DNA from: Eleginops maclovinus
Taxonomy: Eukaryota > Chordata > Actinopteri > Perciformes > Eleginopidae
Assembly (NCBI RefSeq): GCF_036324505.1
Contig: NC_086356.1
Coordinates: 17,584,028-17,648,027 of the forward strand
Direction: 5' to 3'
Length of the DNA: 64,000 bases
Position 1 is the first letter of the stretch; every line of letters begins with the position of its first letter. Positions 49,605 to 62,089 of this stretch are shown piece by piece. A model generated the notes under the pieces. The model had not been told where the DNA came from. It saw only the letters and a program-made list of their open reading frames with translations, and did no database searches. A program made the position numbers and the translations under genes.

Positions 49605-49930
49605 CAGAGGTGGAAGAAGTCTCAGTTCAAGTTCCAGAGTGTAGGAATACTCTGTCACAGTAAAAGTCCATCATTCAAAATGTTCCTCCAGTAAAAGTAG
49701 AAAGTACTCTCATCTAAATGTACTTAAAGTAGCGACAGTAAAAGTAGTCATTGTTTGATTGGTCCATTTCAGAATAATATCTCTGATATCTTTTATAATG
49801 ATTGATCATTAAAGTGTTCTCAGAGCTGGTAAAGGTGCAGCTAGTTTGAATGGCTTTGTATACTGCAGGGTAGCTGCTGAATTTACTCCAGGTGAACTAA
49901 AGTCTGATTTTGCTTGCCAGTCATCTGTGA
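49605..49930 (+). mobile_element. hAT-like MITE fragment (CAGAGGTGGAAGAAGT end)
   Basis: Starts CAGAGGTGGAAGAAGTCTCA and contains the AGTAAAAGTAGAAAGTAC and TCTAAATGTACTTAAAGTAG motifs typical of a common fish hAT-like repeat. The right terminus is not found before the GATT array at 49973, so the element is incomplete or disrupted. Confidence 0.55.
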
Positions 49931-49972
49931 AGTTCTCTAAACTCATCTTACCTGTCTGAAAGGGGCTTTAAG

Positions 49973-50190
<218 letters not shown>

Positions 50191-50199
50191 TGTGGCCCC

Positions 50200-52000
50200 A
50201 GGCATAAACAATTTGGACTCCACTGGTTAACATCTAGTTTCTGAACAGCCTCAGTTTGAACAGCATGACACAGGGTGTTAACTGTGCTGGGAACTGATGC
50301 AGCTTTACAGGCTTCACAGACCCTACATCAGCACCATATAAACCTCAGCTCATTCAACAGAGTTTTCATAAAACAATGTTTTCCTTTCAAATAAATGGAA
50401 TATATAGCACGGCTGCTGTTGTTTAAGTGGAAAGCTATGTGCATACAATTTCACTGGAGCCTTCATTATTCCCTTGTGTGCCCACCAAACTCATCACTTT
50501 CTGTAAACAATACCCCTTTGTCTACTTTCCCCTGACTTTGGGCCAGCGTACTTCTCTTCACACATTTAAAAACGCACTCCTCCACCAACAAACACAGCCA
50601 CACTTTTCAATGGCTGTTACCCAGACAATGAATTGTTAATATAGCCAAAAGTCACACTACAGCAGCAAAGTTTTTATTTCAAAGTGTTCTTTCCTTGTGT
50701 TTCAGGCTGAATTACAATAAGCGTTCTTTATAGCTTAACTTGCTTACCCCGCGTGGATGGGGAATAATGTGTTCATTTATTGCTAACGCTCTTGTGATAT
50801 CGCTCCATATATTGTCACAAATGTTCTATATGTAGCTGGTGATGCTCGACCCAAAAATGCACCCAACGTTATCTCCTGAAAAAAAAAGCTGTCTTTGTGC
50901 TGACATTTACCTCAGCTAATTCAGCAGTTCATTTTTATTCCTCTTGAGTCTCTCGAGTTTTTTTCAATGTGTGACAATTGAATCATTTGTTTGGTAAGTC
51001 AAATGTCTCTTCGCTCAGCATGACTGGTCCCATTTGAGCTCGAAATGAAGTTTGGTCCTTTTTATAAAACAATGAATAAGAGATTTAGCACTGCCGATTA
51101 GTCTGAGGCCTAATTGATTATGAGTAACATTTAACTGTGTCTCAGCTCGTAGCAAATGGGACATTAATACCACCTCCTTTGTCTCTCTCTCCTTCACTTT
51201 TTATCTGCGTTTCCATTCGTTTATCCACCTCAGTGATTGTCTCTTTATATATTTGTTTCTCTGTTCTCAATTCAATTTGCCGTCCTGGCTTCCTTCAGGC
51301 CTCTCTTGGAGCCTGAAGCAGAAGCTTGAGATTCACCTGCTGATCGACACACCAACTCTCACCTTAACTCGCAAGCTTTGTTTTGCGACCAAAAGGATGA
51401 AACTGCAGATACACACCGCTGAAATTAGTTTTCTTTGCAAAGGGACGCTGGGGGGCTCAGATTCTCTGATACTCCATCTAAGCTCATAACCTTCTCTTGC
51501 AACAGTTCTCCTTTCTCCTTTATGTTGAACGGAGGCTGCTGAGGTGCTGAGGGCATCTGATTAAGACTTCTCCCTGAAGCCTCCCTGTGGAGGTATTCTG
51601 GGCACGTCTAACTGGGAGGAAGCCCAGAAGACTCGGGAGGGATTATATATTCCAACTGGTGTGGGAATGCCTCAGGATCCCCTAGAAGGAGCTCAGAGCA
51701 TAAAGGCTCTGGCATTAGGATGCCTGAGCTGCCCTTATTACTATGCTGCCACTGACAGCAGGACCCTGATAAGGGGACGGATGGCTTAAATGTTAGGGAT
51801 GAATATTGCAACAGCTTCCATTACAATGGAATAAGGTAAAACATTTATTTAATAGCCCAGTAAAAAGGGCAATATCTCTGCTGAGGCTGTACAATTCTTG
51901 AAATCTGTTTTGTGGCGTTGGGATCAGCATCTCCTCCACACCCCTGTCCGGCTGATCCTCAGTGAACTGAATTGTTGAGTTTTAGACAGATCCTGGATCC
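50200..52000. other. intergenic DNA without recognised genes
   Basis: Short open frames only. The stretch around 51070-51180 (GATTAGTCTGAGGCCTAATT and following) looks free of repeats and could be a conserved element, but this cannot be tested here. Confidence 0.5.
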
Positions 52001-52001
52001 A

Positions 52002-52066
52002 GTATCAGAATCAGAATACCTGTATTCGTCCCAAAGAGGGGACATTTTCATTTGTTACAGCAAATA
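52002..52066 (+). repeat. short dispersed repeat (GAATCAGAATACCTGTATTC type)
   Basis: CAGAATCAGAATACCTGTAT followed by TCGTCCCAAAGAGGGGACAT resembles a frequently seen fish repeat with the core TTATT-GTCCC-AAGAGGGGA. It is directly followed by a SINE-like unit. Confidence 0.45.
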
Positions 52067-52069
52067 GGA

Positions 52070-52425
52070 GATAGGAGCTCAGTCTTAGGGACTTGGGAAC
52101 TGAAGGGTTGCCGGTTCAAGTCCCGATCTGGCCAAAAAAATGCATAGTGTGGATTGGAAGCTGGAGTGATGGCAGTTCACCTCCTGGTCATAAAAGTCAC
52201 AGAACCCCCAAATGCTCCTTGGCGGCAGAAAAACTAGCATCCTGTTTTCTCTGACACCTCTCCGTAACAGAATGATGCATGTGTTTGTATTTGTTTATAT
52301 ACGTATTCAGGCCTAACGTGTACAGGTCCTGTCCTGTGCATGTGTGTGTCTTGTACTGTTCATAATACAACTCAGTGAACAACTGAATTTCCTCATGGGA
52401 ATAAATAAAGGTTTTCTTTCTCAGA
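52070..52425 (+). mobile_element. second, older tRNA-derived SINE-like element
   Basis: Has a perfect box B-like GGTTCAAGTCC (52113-52123) and a decayed box A-like GGAGCTCAGTCTTAGGG upstream. It shares CAGTTCACCTCCT with the SINE family at 29526, but its tail (AATTTCCTCATGGGAATAAA) differs, so it is a different or older family. A 99-codon minus-strand frame across it is not a gene. Confidence 0.55.
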
Positions 52426-52429
52426 ATAA

Positions 52430-55400
52430 TCAAAAAAGTGCTAATACTCATATTCCATAACATAACTAACTCGAACAAATCATAAATGCAAATCAAGAAT
52501 TCTCTCTTCTTCTCATAGGAAATAGAAAGCTTTGGCTGATTTAAAGAAGCAGAATTCTTGCTTTTTTTAAATGTTTTTATTCATGGTTAAATACACTTGT
52601 TATAAATCGCTTTGAATAAAAGCATCAGCTTAATTGACTGCAAAGAACAAAGACACAGATTTTGGTGTGTATATTCATAAAAGTCAATAAGTGCTTGTGT
52701 AGCTCCGAAGGAAACAAAATAATTGAGATTTGTTTAAGATAATTTTCTCGAGCTCTAAATAGCTAGGTGCCCTGAGATGAATAAACATAATGATGAAATA
52801 TTTATTTAAAAGGACATTTCCGTTTAAAAATTCTATATTTTATTTTAAAATATCTTAATATACATTATAGTATATTATTTAGAAAATGATGCCTGCATCT
52901 GCTTTGTCAAGTATTGCCTCAAATTCTATTCAAAGGTGTTAAGTTGTTTTTTAAATATGCTGCAAACAGACAAATGGGACCGAAAAACCACCCTGCTAGG
53001 CGGTAATTATGGAGCTTTTACTGCACTCAGAGCTGCTCTTTGTACCGTCAGGGTTATGTGTGTATGCTTGTGTGCATTTATGTGTGGTAAAAAACACGGT
53101 TGCATAAGGATACAATCAGTCAATCACAATTTTTGAATTGGAAGCCTCCAATATGCTGCAAAATGCTCAGCACAGTGTTGCTTTAATCCTGTTCAGACAA
53201 CATAAACACCGCTCCGCTGATTATCCAGTGACTCAACATAAAGAAAAAGTTCCGAAACAGATGAGTGGGAAATGGATTCAAACAGTTTAATGACCAAACC
53301 TCTGTATAATGCTCTTTTCATGGCAGAATCATCTTTTGTGGTAGATTTTTTGATCAAAGTCCTCACAGACATGGTGGCAGCATTTGCATCTGTCAGCAGA
53401 TTCCCAGCATCAAGACTCCCTTTATATTTTTGAAATCTCTCATCATTACAGCAGATATTGGTGAGTCCAGGGTGTTGTCTATTATCTTGATACTTGCCAT
53501 CTTTCACTAGAACAGAAGGTACCCTGAGCTAGAAAGAAAATCCTCGGCTTGTGTTTTAAGGCAGGGTTCTGCTTCTTTGTGCCACCCAGGATCTGTCATG
53601 TCGTATCAGAATGTGTGCATGGGGATCTTCCCTTGAGAATTGCATTGCCTGACATTCGAAGTTCCAGCTGACTCTACACATGGTCAGTTTCACAAAGAAA
53701 AGAGTGTTTCGGCATGCGTGTGAAGACAGCTAAAATGCCAAGAAGATAAAGGTTTTAGTGGCATTTTTTATTATGTTAGATCCTGTTGCCCATTCTTGGA
53801 TTCCACCCAATCACAGACTAGGAACATTTACAAGCCTGTGCCTTTCATTTATTTATATCACCGCTGATGTCTTCCGTATCCCTGTGTGAAATTACATATG
53901 AAGCACTGAGCATGGGAATTTAGTGGGAAATTGATAGCGCTTTATACTTCGTACGTGTAGATGTACCATGTTATAGGGTGGCATTTAGTACCGTAAATGT
54001 AAGGGTCATTCTGAGAGAGGATAGTAAAGCCGAAGGCAATTTTATACCCACACACCCCACTCGTTCGCCAACATGTGAATGTTAAAAATGATAGAAGTTT
54101 CGAATTTCTGTTTCTCAAATTGAAGCTACATGCTGTATAAAGGCTGTAATGGATGAATAAAATGATCAGTTGTTTCCAGGTGCTTTACATCAAGATACCT
54201 CACATCTGCATCAATGACAACAAAACAAAATACAACAAAAAAACACAAATTAGCTGAAAGAACACACACTGCTGAAAGTGAAGTATATTTGAACTTTTTT
54301 AGGAGTATCAAAACCATGAGTGCAGAGATTTTTTTATTGATTTTGTATTCCTATTTTGGGCAGATATGGTCGAGGAACCCCGTTTTAATTGATGTGTCAC
54401 ATACAACAAAGTTCAGAAGACAATGTGTATAGGAATCCCTGATTAACTATAAATCCATTATTAATGTAATAGATGAAATTGTCCTATTAGAGGCAGTTTT
54501 CTTTAGCCTTGTAAGCATTTATTGGCTTTCTCATTTAAATTTGCAGAGAACCCATTTCTCACTTGAGTCAATGCAGCATAATTCCAAAGTCAGCTGTATC
54601 CAAACAAGGGGAAGAAGCTGGTGACACTAACACATCTCTTTAATTACACCATTTAATACAATCACAAAGGAAAAGACGCAGCTTTTAGAAATTAAACTCC
54701 TACTCTTGTCTTTCTCATGTGTTCTTTCAAGGAACAAGACATGTTTAGCATTGTCTTTAACCATTCGTTGGTTATTGCAGAAAAACCTTTTCCAGCCTGC
54801 CAAATCATTTAGTGTCCAAGAAACCCGGAGTTATTCTGACTGTTGCCGCTGACCCTGCAGAGTTCAGATATGTAACCGTCATTGCTTTTTGTGTTGTCTT
54901 GAGGCTAATGTGCAGCATTGTAAAGGTTCTTGTTGGCTTGGCGGCAAAGAATACTAGAAAACCTTAAAAGCATGGAAGATATGCTTAATGTATTATTGAT
55001 TTTAGCTTTTTTACAGGCAACATGGATTTAACAGAATTTCTAAACACGGCTCTTGAAGGAAGCCTGAACATCTGCACATGAAGAAGGACGTGCGGTTGCA
55101 TATTTGACTTCTCCCCTTCCATGCATGACCCTGAATGTGATCAAGCTCTGTCATCATTATCATCTCTTAATGTTGTTCAAAGGAGCGAGGAATTTTCCAG
55201 AGGTGCCTGGAGCACGGTTTCACATGAGCATCTGAGGAAAATCCGTTACATCCTCTTGCTGATCTGAAGAGGCTGATAAAACAAGTTGACATTACCTTAG
55301 TGCTGCAGCACACATGAGCAAGGGATATATTTGACCTCTTACCTGGTGTCTTTTTTTGTCAATCTAGATTGTTTTGGTGGGATTTCTGAGATATCGGCCA

Positions 55401-55490
55401 TAGAGATGTCTTCCTTTTCTTCAATATATTGGAACTAGATGACACTCGTTAGTTTAGGAAGCGCTCACATGTTTGATGTATGCTTGGGCA
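52430..55490. other. intergenic DNA without recognised genes
   Basis: AT-rich, with no identified coding exon or RNA gene. A 104-codon minus-strand frame at 53193-53507 has ordinary amino-acid composition but no domain I recognise, and no splice sites consistent with an exon. Confidence 0.5.
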
Positions 55491-55565
55491 GGTATGTGAG
55501 TGGGTGTGAATGTTAGCTTCCTTGAGCAGGTAGCACCTTGCATGGTAACCCTGCTCAACCGCAGA
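55490..55565 (+). repeat. fragment of dispersed fish repeat (TTAGCTTCCTTGAGCAGGTA)
   Basis: GGTGTGAATGTTAGCTTCCT and TGAGCAGGTAGCACCTTGCA match part of the repeat at 59215-59362. It lacks that repeat's GCGCTATATAAATGC end. Confidence 0.5.
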
Positions 55566-55808
55566 TTCTCTTTCCACCAATCATCACCTGGTTACTGAAG
55601 ATATTCTATATACCTTTTTATGAAGAGTTTTATGTAGGAACTATTTTTTTCCTCCAGTAATCCACCTACCAATCTTATCAAGTGTGCATCTACTTATTGA
55701 AGAGAGGGTCTCCATCAGAAAGATGTCATCATTGTTCGCCTCTCACATTGTCAAGAGTAAGAGCCTCTCTGAGTAGCATCCTTCTGTTCGATGTTAAATT
55801 AGTGGGTG

Positions 55809-57724
55809 TTTTTTTTTAAATTTTATTTTACCTTTATTTTACCAGGCAGATCATTAAGAACAAGTTCTTATTTACAAAGATGGCCTGACATAAAACAAAA
55901 ATAGGTGACACTTAAAAAACATACAAAGACATAGAAAACAAGGATTGGTTATACAAAATCATTAAAACCATTAAATCAGCGGGCCTAGGTGCACAAATGG
56001 GAGACTGAGCTGAAGGATTAGACGGAGGGGAAACACTTGCAGGGATCAGTGAGATGGTGTGAGATGGAGTGTTTGAAGGCCGGAATGGAAATGAAAGTGA
56101 CCAGTTTGAGGTGTGTTTGTAGTGCGTTCCAGTCTGTGGCAGCAGCTGACTGGAATGATGCAAGGCCGAGTGAGGATCTAGTTTGAGGGGTTGTTAGCAG
56201 GATGCGAAGAGAGGACCGAGTGTTATATGTGGTAGGTAGACGATGCAGCAGGCGGGACAAATAGGGGGGTGTCTGATGAAGGATGCTCTTGTAAATGAGA
56301 GTGAGCCAGTGAATATGACGACGAGTATGAAGCGATGGCCAATTTACCAGAGAGTAAAGACTGCAGTGATGAGTATTTAGGGGGGCGTTTGTAGCAAAAC
56401 GGATGGCAGAGTGATAGAGTGTGTCCAGTTTTGCAAGACTGCCCTTAGAGGCAGTTCTATAGATAGTGTCACCGAAATCAAGTGTGGGGAGAATAGTCAT
56501 TTTTATAAGCGTGAGTTTAGAAGAGGAAGTGAAAGAGTGGCGGTGGCGGTAAAGGAAACCAAGTTTAGCCCGCACCTTAGACTGTAACTGGGAGATGTGA
56601 TGTGAAAAACATATTGTAGTGTCTAACCAGATACCCAGGTATTTGTAGGTGGAGACTTGCTCCAAGATTGCCCCCTCACAGGTGGAGATGTTTAAGGGAG
56701 ACGGAGAGGGTACACCCTTCCGATGAAACCACATGGCTTTTGTCTTAGTTGTGTTGAGTGACAGTTTCAGTTGTGTAAAGGCATGTTGTACCTGGAGAAA
56801 GCTATCCTGGAGCGTGGATTGGACAGAGGAGGGAGAAGGACCAGAGGCATATAAGATGGTGTCATCGGCATAAAGGTGAATGAGTGAATTGCCAGCAGCT
56901 AGGGGAATGTTATTGATATAGATGGAAAACAGTGATGGGCCAAGTATAGAACCTTGAGGAACACCCTTTGTGACAGAGAGGGAGTGAGAGAGTGAGTTAT
57001 CGAACCTTACGCGTTGCACCCGGTGAGATAGATAGTGAGAGAACCAAGCCAGCGAGTGACCTATGACCCCAATACTACTCAGCCTGCTGATGAGGGTGGG
57101 ATGGTCAACAGTGTCAAAGGCCTTTGCAAGGTCAATGAAAATAGCAGCACAATGTTGTTTGGTGTCTAGCGTGGATGTAATGTCATTTAATACCTTTAAA
57201 GTGGCTGTTGTGCACCCATACCCAGCGCGGAACCCAGACTGTGCATCAGAGAGTATACCAAAAGTATTAAGATAGTTAGTGAGCTGATTGTTCACAAGCT
57301 TCTCAAATACCTTGGACACACAGGGCAGGATGGAGATGGGTCTGTAGCTATTAGGATCTGACTGCTCACCACCTTTAAACAAGGGCAGGACGATGGCTTC
57401 TTTCCAGTCAAAGGGTATTTCAGCCGTATGGAATGAGTGATTGAAGAGTTTGGTTATGGGTGCTGCAATGATGGGAGCTGCAGTTTTAATAAAAAATGCG
57501 GGAAGGTTGTCAGACCCAGCTGATTTTTTGGGGTCTAGAGCAGACAGTTCCTTTAAAACCTCCCCCTCTGTAAGAGGCCGAAAGGAGAAGCTGTGTGTGG
57601 GAGGGTGCAGGTGTGGGGGGCTTAGAAGACTATGGGCTGTGGAAGGCGATATAGTAGGGCCTTTGGACGATAGCAAAAACATAGTACATAAGGGAAAGTG
57701 CTCCCAATAAAGTCTGTGGATCAT
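55809..57724 (-). mobile_element. L2-like LINE, 5'-truncated
   Basis: On the minus strand the reverse transcriptase frame (56018-57724) is followed by about 200 bp of 3' UTR. That UTR contains TTGTAAATAAGAACTTGTTC, CTGCCTGGTAAAATAAAGGT and AAAATAAA, the A-rich repeated 3' end seen in L2-family elements. The endonuclease region is missing or out of frame upstream, as expected for a 5'-truncated insertion. The upstream boundary is uncertain and no target duplication could be identified. Confidence 0.8.
56018..57724 (-). CDS. reverse transcriptase (partial ORF2) of an L2-like LINE
   Basis: An uninterrupted 568-codon frame. It has the non-LTR RT motif series in order: SAGSDNLPAFF (about 68-78), SYRPISILP (126-134), SGFRAGYG (163-170), AIFIDLAKAFDTVDH (194-208), GVPQGSILGP (254-263) and the catalytic YADD (285-288). 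These are followed by a thumb and C-terminal region ending in an AATDWNALQ-type motif. The enzyme would prime cDNA synthesis on nicked chromosomal DNA. The N-terminal apurinic-type endonuclease found in full-length elements is absent here, and the first 30 or so residues look like flanking or frameshifted sequence. Lack of internal stops indicates recent insertion, but the missing endonuclease makes the copy non-autonomous. Confidence 0.85.
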   Translation of the reverse strand: MIHRLYWEHFPLCTMFLLSSKGPTISPSTAHSLLSPPHLHPPTHSFSFRPLTEGEVLKELSALDPKKSAGSDNLPAFFIKTAAPIIAAPITKLFNHSFHTAEIPFDWKEAIVLPLFKGGEQSDPNSYRPISILPCVSKVFEKLVNNQLTNYLNTFGILSDAQSGFRAGYGCTTATLKVLNDITSTLDTKQHCAAIFIDLAKAFDTVDHPTLISRLSSIGVIGHSLAWFSHYLSHRVQRVRFDNSLSHSLSVTKGVPQGSILGPSLFSIYINNIPLAAGNSLIHLYADDTILYASGPSPSSVQSTLQDSFLQVQHAFTQLKLSLNTTKTKAMWFHRKGVPSPSPLNISTCEGAILEQVSTYKYLGIWLDTTICFSHHISQLQSKVRAKLGFLYRHRHSFTSSSKLTLIKMTILPTLDFGDTIYRTASKGSLAKLDTLYHSAIRFATNAPLNTHHCSLYSLVNWPSLHTRRHIHWLTLIYKSILHQTPPYLSRLLHRLPTTYNTRSSLRILLTTPQTRSSLGLASFQSAAATDWNALQTHLKLVTFISIPAFKHSISHHLTDPCKCFPSV

Positions 57725-57929
57725 CTTGAGGAATTGGGTTCTGATTTTTGGAAAGAAACATAGCTGTTAAATATTTCCAATGTATGTTTTGGAGCGTTGA
57801 TAGCTTTTCTAGTTCCATGATATTCGGGAAAAGTCTGAGGTCCACCGTCTGAGATTACCTTAGAATATGCAGTAATTACATTAAGGAATGCAGACTCCAA
57901 TTGTTTCATACAACTATGCTGCGGCATTA

Positions 57930-59210
57930 CCTTCAGCTACTTTTTCGAGTCATTAATCTGTTACTGTTCAGAAAACACTATCTATCAATTCAGACCTGGT
58001 GACATCGCCATTGGTCTATTGACTGTATGAAGAAAAGGCTTGTTACTGGTCCCTGGGCTCTTAATAGTGGAGCTGATACAGCTTCAAAAGCAGCCTCATC
58101 TTGTTTTCCTTCTTCCTGTGAGACTTCACAATTTCTGGCAAATGCCTCTTCTCTTCTCTGAGAGCACTTATCTCTATTTAATTTGCCACAGAAATGTCTT
58201 TTCAGACGCCTTTGTCCTTTCAGCTTCTCTGCATATCATGCCATGCAGAGTTCAGCCATTTATTTACTGCCTCTGCTGCGTGATATGCTCCTGTTTAAAG
58301 AAAATCCTAATGACAGGAAAATAATGGATTTTTATGTTTAGTCTTCTTTTGAGTTCATCCAGGTACATGTTCAGCATATGGACTTCAAACAGAACAAACA
58401 CAATGCAGGTGATTCCTCTTTTGAAAATGACAAATAATCTGACAAGTTGTCCCAGTGATGTGGATGAGGCTGCTGCAAATCTTCATTCATGGATCAGCTC
58501 ACATGTGATTTGAAAAAAAGAAAACGGCTCAGTGTATGAATTTGTATGAGGAAGGTTTGAAGATTCCTCCACATGCTGAGCCATGTCACACATTCACATG
58601 ATGGATGAGTCATATGGAGTGTGTTCATGATTTCCTCATTTGTTTCCAGGCATCACCAATCACACAAAGAGCCCACTCTCCATCTGTAGCCTGCTGTTGA
58701 ATGTCAGGAGTTCATCCGTATCATTTCCTCTGTAGCACATTTGCTGAATGAATGTGACTGTGGTTCTGAAGGTTATCTGCATAAGAAGATAATGAGAATA
58801 TGATTGGCATGCTTTAACCCAGCTCTGTGTTTCTGAGAAGAAATGCTTTCTGGAAAGATTCAAATGCAGCACTTTGAGATGTGTTTTTTTATTTTATATC
58901 CAGAGCGCTTGTGTTTTGTTTCTTATGTTTCTGCCAGTTGGTGTTCTGGAGTTGATTGCTACCCAGACACAGGATAAACTTCATAGCCTACATGACTTTT
59001 AGCTTTTCATATTTGGAAAAAGTTGTCATGGGCATGCATTTCAGCACCATTAACAGTCATTAAATGAACAGTAACTGCCAACACATCAACAGAAACAATG
59101 TTTACAGTGATTGGAAGTGTAACTAAAGATACAGAGTACCGCTTGAAATGTAGGAAAATTAACAAAACACCCATAAAAAATGCAACATTGCTCTCGATGG
59201 CATGGCCAAT
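57930..59210. other. intergenic DNA without recognised genes
   Basis: Short open frames only (the longest is 94 codons at 58040-58324, of hydrophobic composition but without domain or splice evidence). Nothing else recognised. Confidence 0.5.
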
Positions 59211-59214
59211 GGTG

Positions 59215-59362
59215 TGTAAATGTGTGTGAGTGTTAGTGCCCCTGAGCAGGTGGCACATTGAATGGTAGCATCTGCCTCTGTGTGAATGTGTGTGACTGGG
59301 TGTATACTGACTTGTACATTGCAAAGACTACAAAAGCGCTATATAAATGCAAACCATTTACT
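59215..59362 (+). repeat. dispersed fish repeat ending GCGCTATATAAATGC
   Basis: GTGTTAGTGCCCCTGAGCAG, GGTAGCATCTGCCTCTGTGT and AAAGCGCTATATAAATGCAA follow in the order of a very common fish repeat end. A related scrap is at 55490-55565. The class is not certain; no coding content. Confidence 0.6.
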
Positions 59363-60464
59363 ATAACAGCACATAGGGTGAAGGGGTCCACCCATCTATT
59401 GACAATCCAAACAATTCGTAATGGGCTTTCTAACGTCATACGGACGCATAGAAAGCACACCAGCGCCTGCAATAAAATATAATTGTCAACACATAACGAA
59501 AGACAACAACTACATTTGAAAATGCTATTGTTTTTCATTCAACTCTGATGTTATTAGATTACTGATTTGCTTTCCAAATAATTTCAATGTGGGCCTGAGT
59601 TTTGGCTTAACCCATGAAATAATCTATGTTAATCGTAAAGTCGCGATGAGTTTCAGTGTTAAAAAATATCGTTTTGGGATGTCGAACTCTAGACATTTGT
59701 GTGTTCCTGCAGATGTTTTACATTTTATCATTAATTCAGGTTAAGGCAAATGAAGAAGTAGAAGTAGAGAGATGGAGATGAAGGAAATGCTGCATTTGTT
59801 CTGTATTGATATAGATTTTATTGCGTGCCCTTTATTTCAAACCACTGCGATCTCATCAGTCTCAGTTGCAGATTACAGCTACCCTCCCTGATCATTTGCA
59901 TTGCTTTCATCCTGCCCATGACCGAGTGAAAAAGGATGAAGAAAGCTTGTCTAGCAACCCACCCCTCATCATTTATTAAATAAACGAGTACCGATGCGGC
60001 TGCTGAGGCAGCTCCCTATTAAGATGAATCCTCCTGGTCTCTGAGGACGGGGCCTGTCGAAATACCCACATGTGTTACTGAAGTTAATATTTTCAATATT
60101 GACATGTTCGCCTTAAATGCTGTTTGAATTAAATTAACCTGGGGTGGATGTGGAGAGGTTAGCCGGCTGATATTAAAGCTTTGGCCTTGGATCAACATAT
60201 CTGGGAGGTTTCCAGGAGGTTGGAGTAATGTGCCGTCCCCTCGTACAGTAAAGTGACCTGAGGCGAGAGAGTTTGGCTGAGGCAATAAGGCAGAAAATCT
60301 AATATGGTGGTAAGGGCTGTCCCACTGGGCTGAGCTCTCTCACACAGGGAAGGTAGGCGTCTCACTCAGTGTGTGACTCCTCTTTTTTTCCCCCTTTATA
60401 TTCTGCTCTACTTTCTCTCAGCCTTTTTCCTTTTCTTCCTCACATCAGGTTCTGGCACTGACTA

Positions 60465-61084
60465 ATGCTCATCAGGCTTGGGATACATATAACTAGATTA
60501 CGTAATCAGGATACAAAAAAAAGGCAATCTTATTCGATTACAATTAAAAAATGTTTTAAAGTAATCAGATTACTGTTACTTTTTTGCTTCTAAAAAAATA
60601 TTTTATAGCAGGATTGAAGTCTTACAAGACATTTCGATATACATGTTGCTATATTATAGGTACTGAATGCATTTTCTTTATGGGTTCAATTTGGGCTTCT
60701 TTAATTGTTTTGTTTTCAAATACATTTAAAAAATGCAGTAGGTTACAAAAATGGATGTATTAAACAATAATACAGTCTATGCTTTTGATTCATGTATTAG
60801 GCTTAAACAGCATTTGTGAACTATTACTGTAACTACATTTTTGATGCATGTTTGATATGTTGATAAGGTTACATTGTTACATCAACTTCAGTCTTATTGT
60901 TGTTTATTTTCTCTTGTTTTATTGTGCATTGCATTTGATATTTAGGTAATCCAAAAGTAACATAAAGTACTCAGGTTACATTACTTTAATATTGTGATAC
61001 ATATATTACGTTACTGAATACATTTTCTTACATGTAACTATTTATTGTAACTGATTACATTTTTAAAGTAACCCTGATGCTCGC
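60465..61084 (+). mobile_element. hAT-like MITE, 604 bp, with imperfect target duplication
   Basis: The element spans 60473-61076, from CAGGCTTGGGATACATATAA to TTAAAGTAACCCTG. The first bases are inverted in the last (CAGG-TTGGG against AACCCTG). Flanking 8-bp sites are ATGCTCAT (60465-60472) and ATGCTCGC (61077-61084), six of eight identical. Ends are rich in GTAATC/GATTAC motifs. A left-end relative lies at 31705-31830. No coding capacity. Confidence 0.65.
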
Positions 61085-61097
61085 AAAGCACATTCAA

Positions 61098-61250
61098 ACA
61101 CACAGTCACACACAGTCACACACACAGTCACACACACAGTCACACACACAGTGACACACAGTCACACACAGTCACACACACAGTCACACACACAGTCACA
61201 CACACAGTGACACACACAGTCACACACGCAGTCGCACACACAGTCACACA
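61098..61250. repeat. CACACACAGT minisatellite
   Basis: About 150 bp of tandem CACACAGT and CACACACAGT units with occasional GTGACACA and CGCAGTCG variants. It directly follows the hAT-like MITE and lies close to the CA and GT arrays that come next. Confidence 0.92.
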
Positions 61251-61489
61251 TGCATAAAGTGATAATCTTTGAGTTCGGTCTTGCTATGACCCTAACCTCA
61301 TTGCAGAGTTTATTGGGCAGCTTCACAGCAGAAGTAACCTCATTTTGCCTGGAGGAATACAGAGTCAGCTATTTGTTTGGCTGCTTGCACACTTCCAACT
61401 CCCCCTTTGCCCCTCCACTTGTTCCCACCCCCACCTCTGTCCTCCCATTTGTTTTCCCAACATATCAACCCACCGTTCCACCCTAGGGT

Positions 61490-61491
<2 letters not shown>

Positions 61492-61585
<94 letters not shown>
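61492..61585. repeat. (CA)n microsatellite
   Basis: About 47 perfect CA repeats. Open frames on both strands that include it encode only Cys-Val or Thr-His repeats and are not genes. Confidence 0.97.
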
Positions 61586-61587
<2 letters not shown>

Positions 61588-61965
61588 CCAGATGCTTTAG
61601 TGGCTTTCTGTGCCCAGACAGATATGGTTCAATAGCTTTAGGCAAAAGCAAAACATTGTCAAGTTTCTGCTGAATTGCAGACGCAATGTCCATACACAGT
61701 GCAGCCGTTGCCTTTGATGGTGTGGAAATGGCTGCAATCATGAACAGGTAAAGGCCAAAAGCAACTGAAATGGCCGTGACGGAGCATAAAGGAGAGGAAA
61801 GAAACAGTAATCATTTATCATTAGTAAAAGTCAAGAAAGAACTGAACAACCTTCTGCCATGTTCACTTTTTAGGGTTTTATTTGATCCACTTGTCTCTAA
61901 TCAGTTGCTTTTGGAGGTCGATTTTCTTTTTATTACCATCCTTTCTGCCATTACTACTTCAACAC

Positions 61966-62084
<119 letters not shown>

Positions 62085-62089
62085 AAGGA

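Noticed and set aside
57721..57927. 68-residue minus-strand frame with a weak resemblance to an S100-type helix (QLESAFLNVITAYSK)
   Set aside because: No EF-hand loop follows, and it lies just upstream of the LINE frame; chance similarity is more likely.
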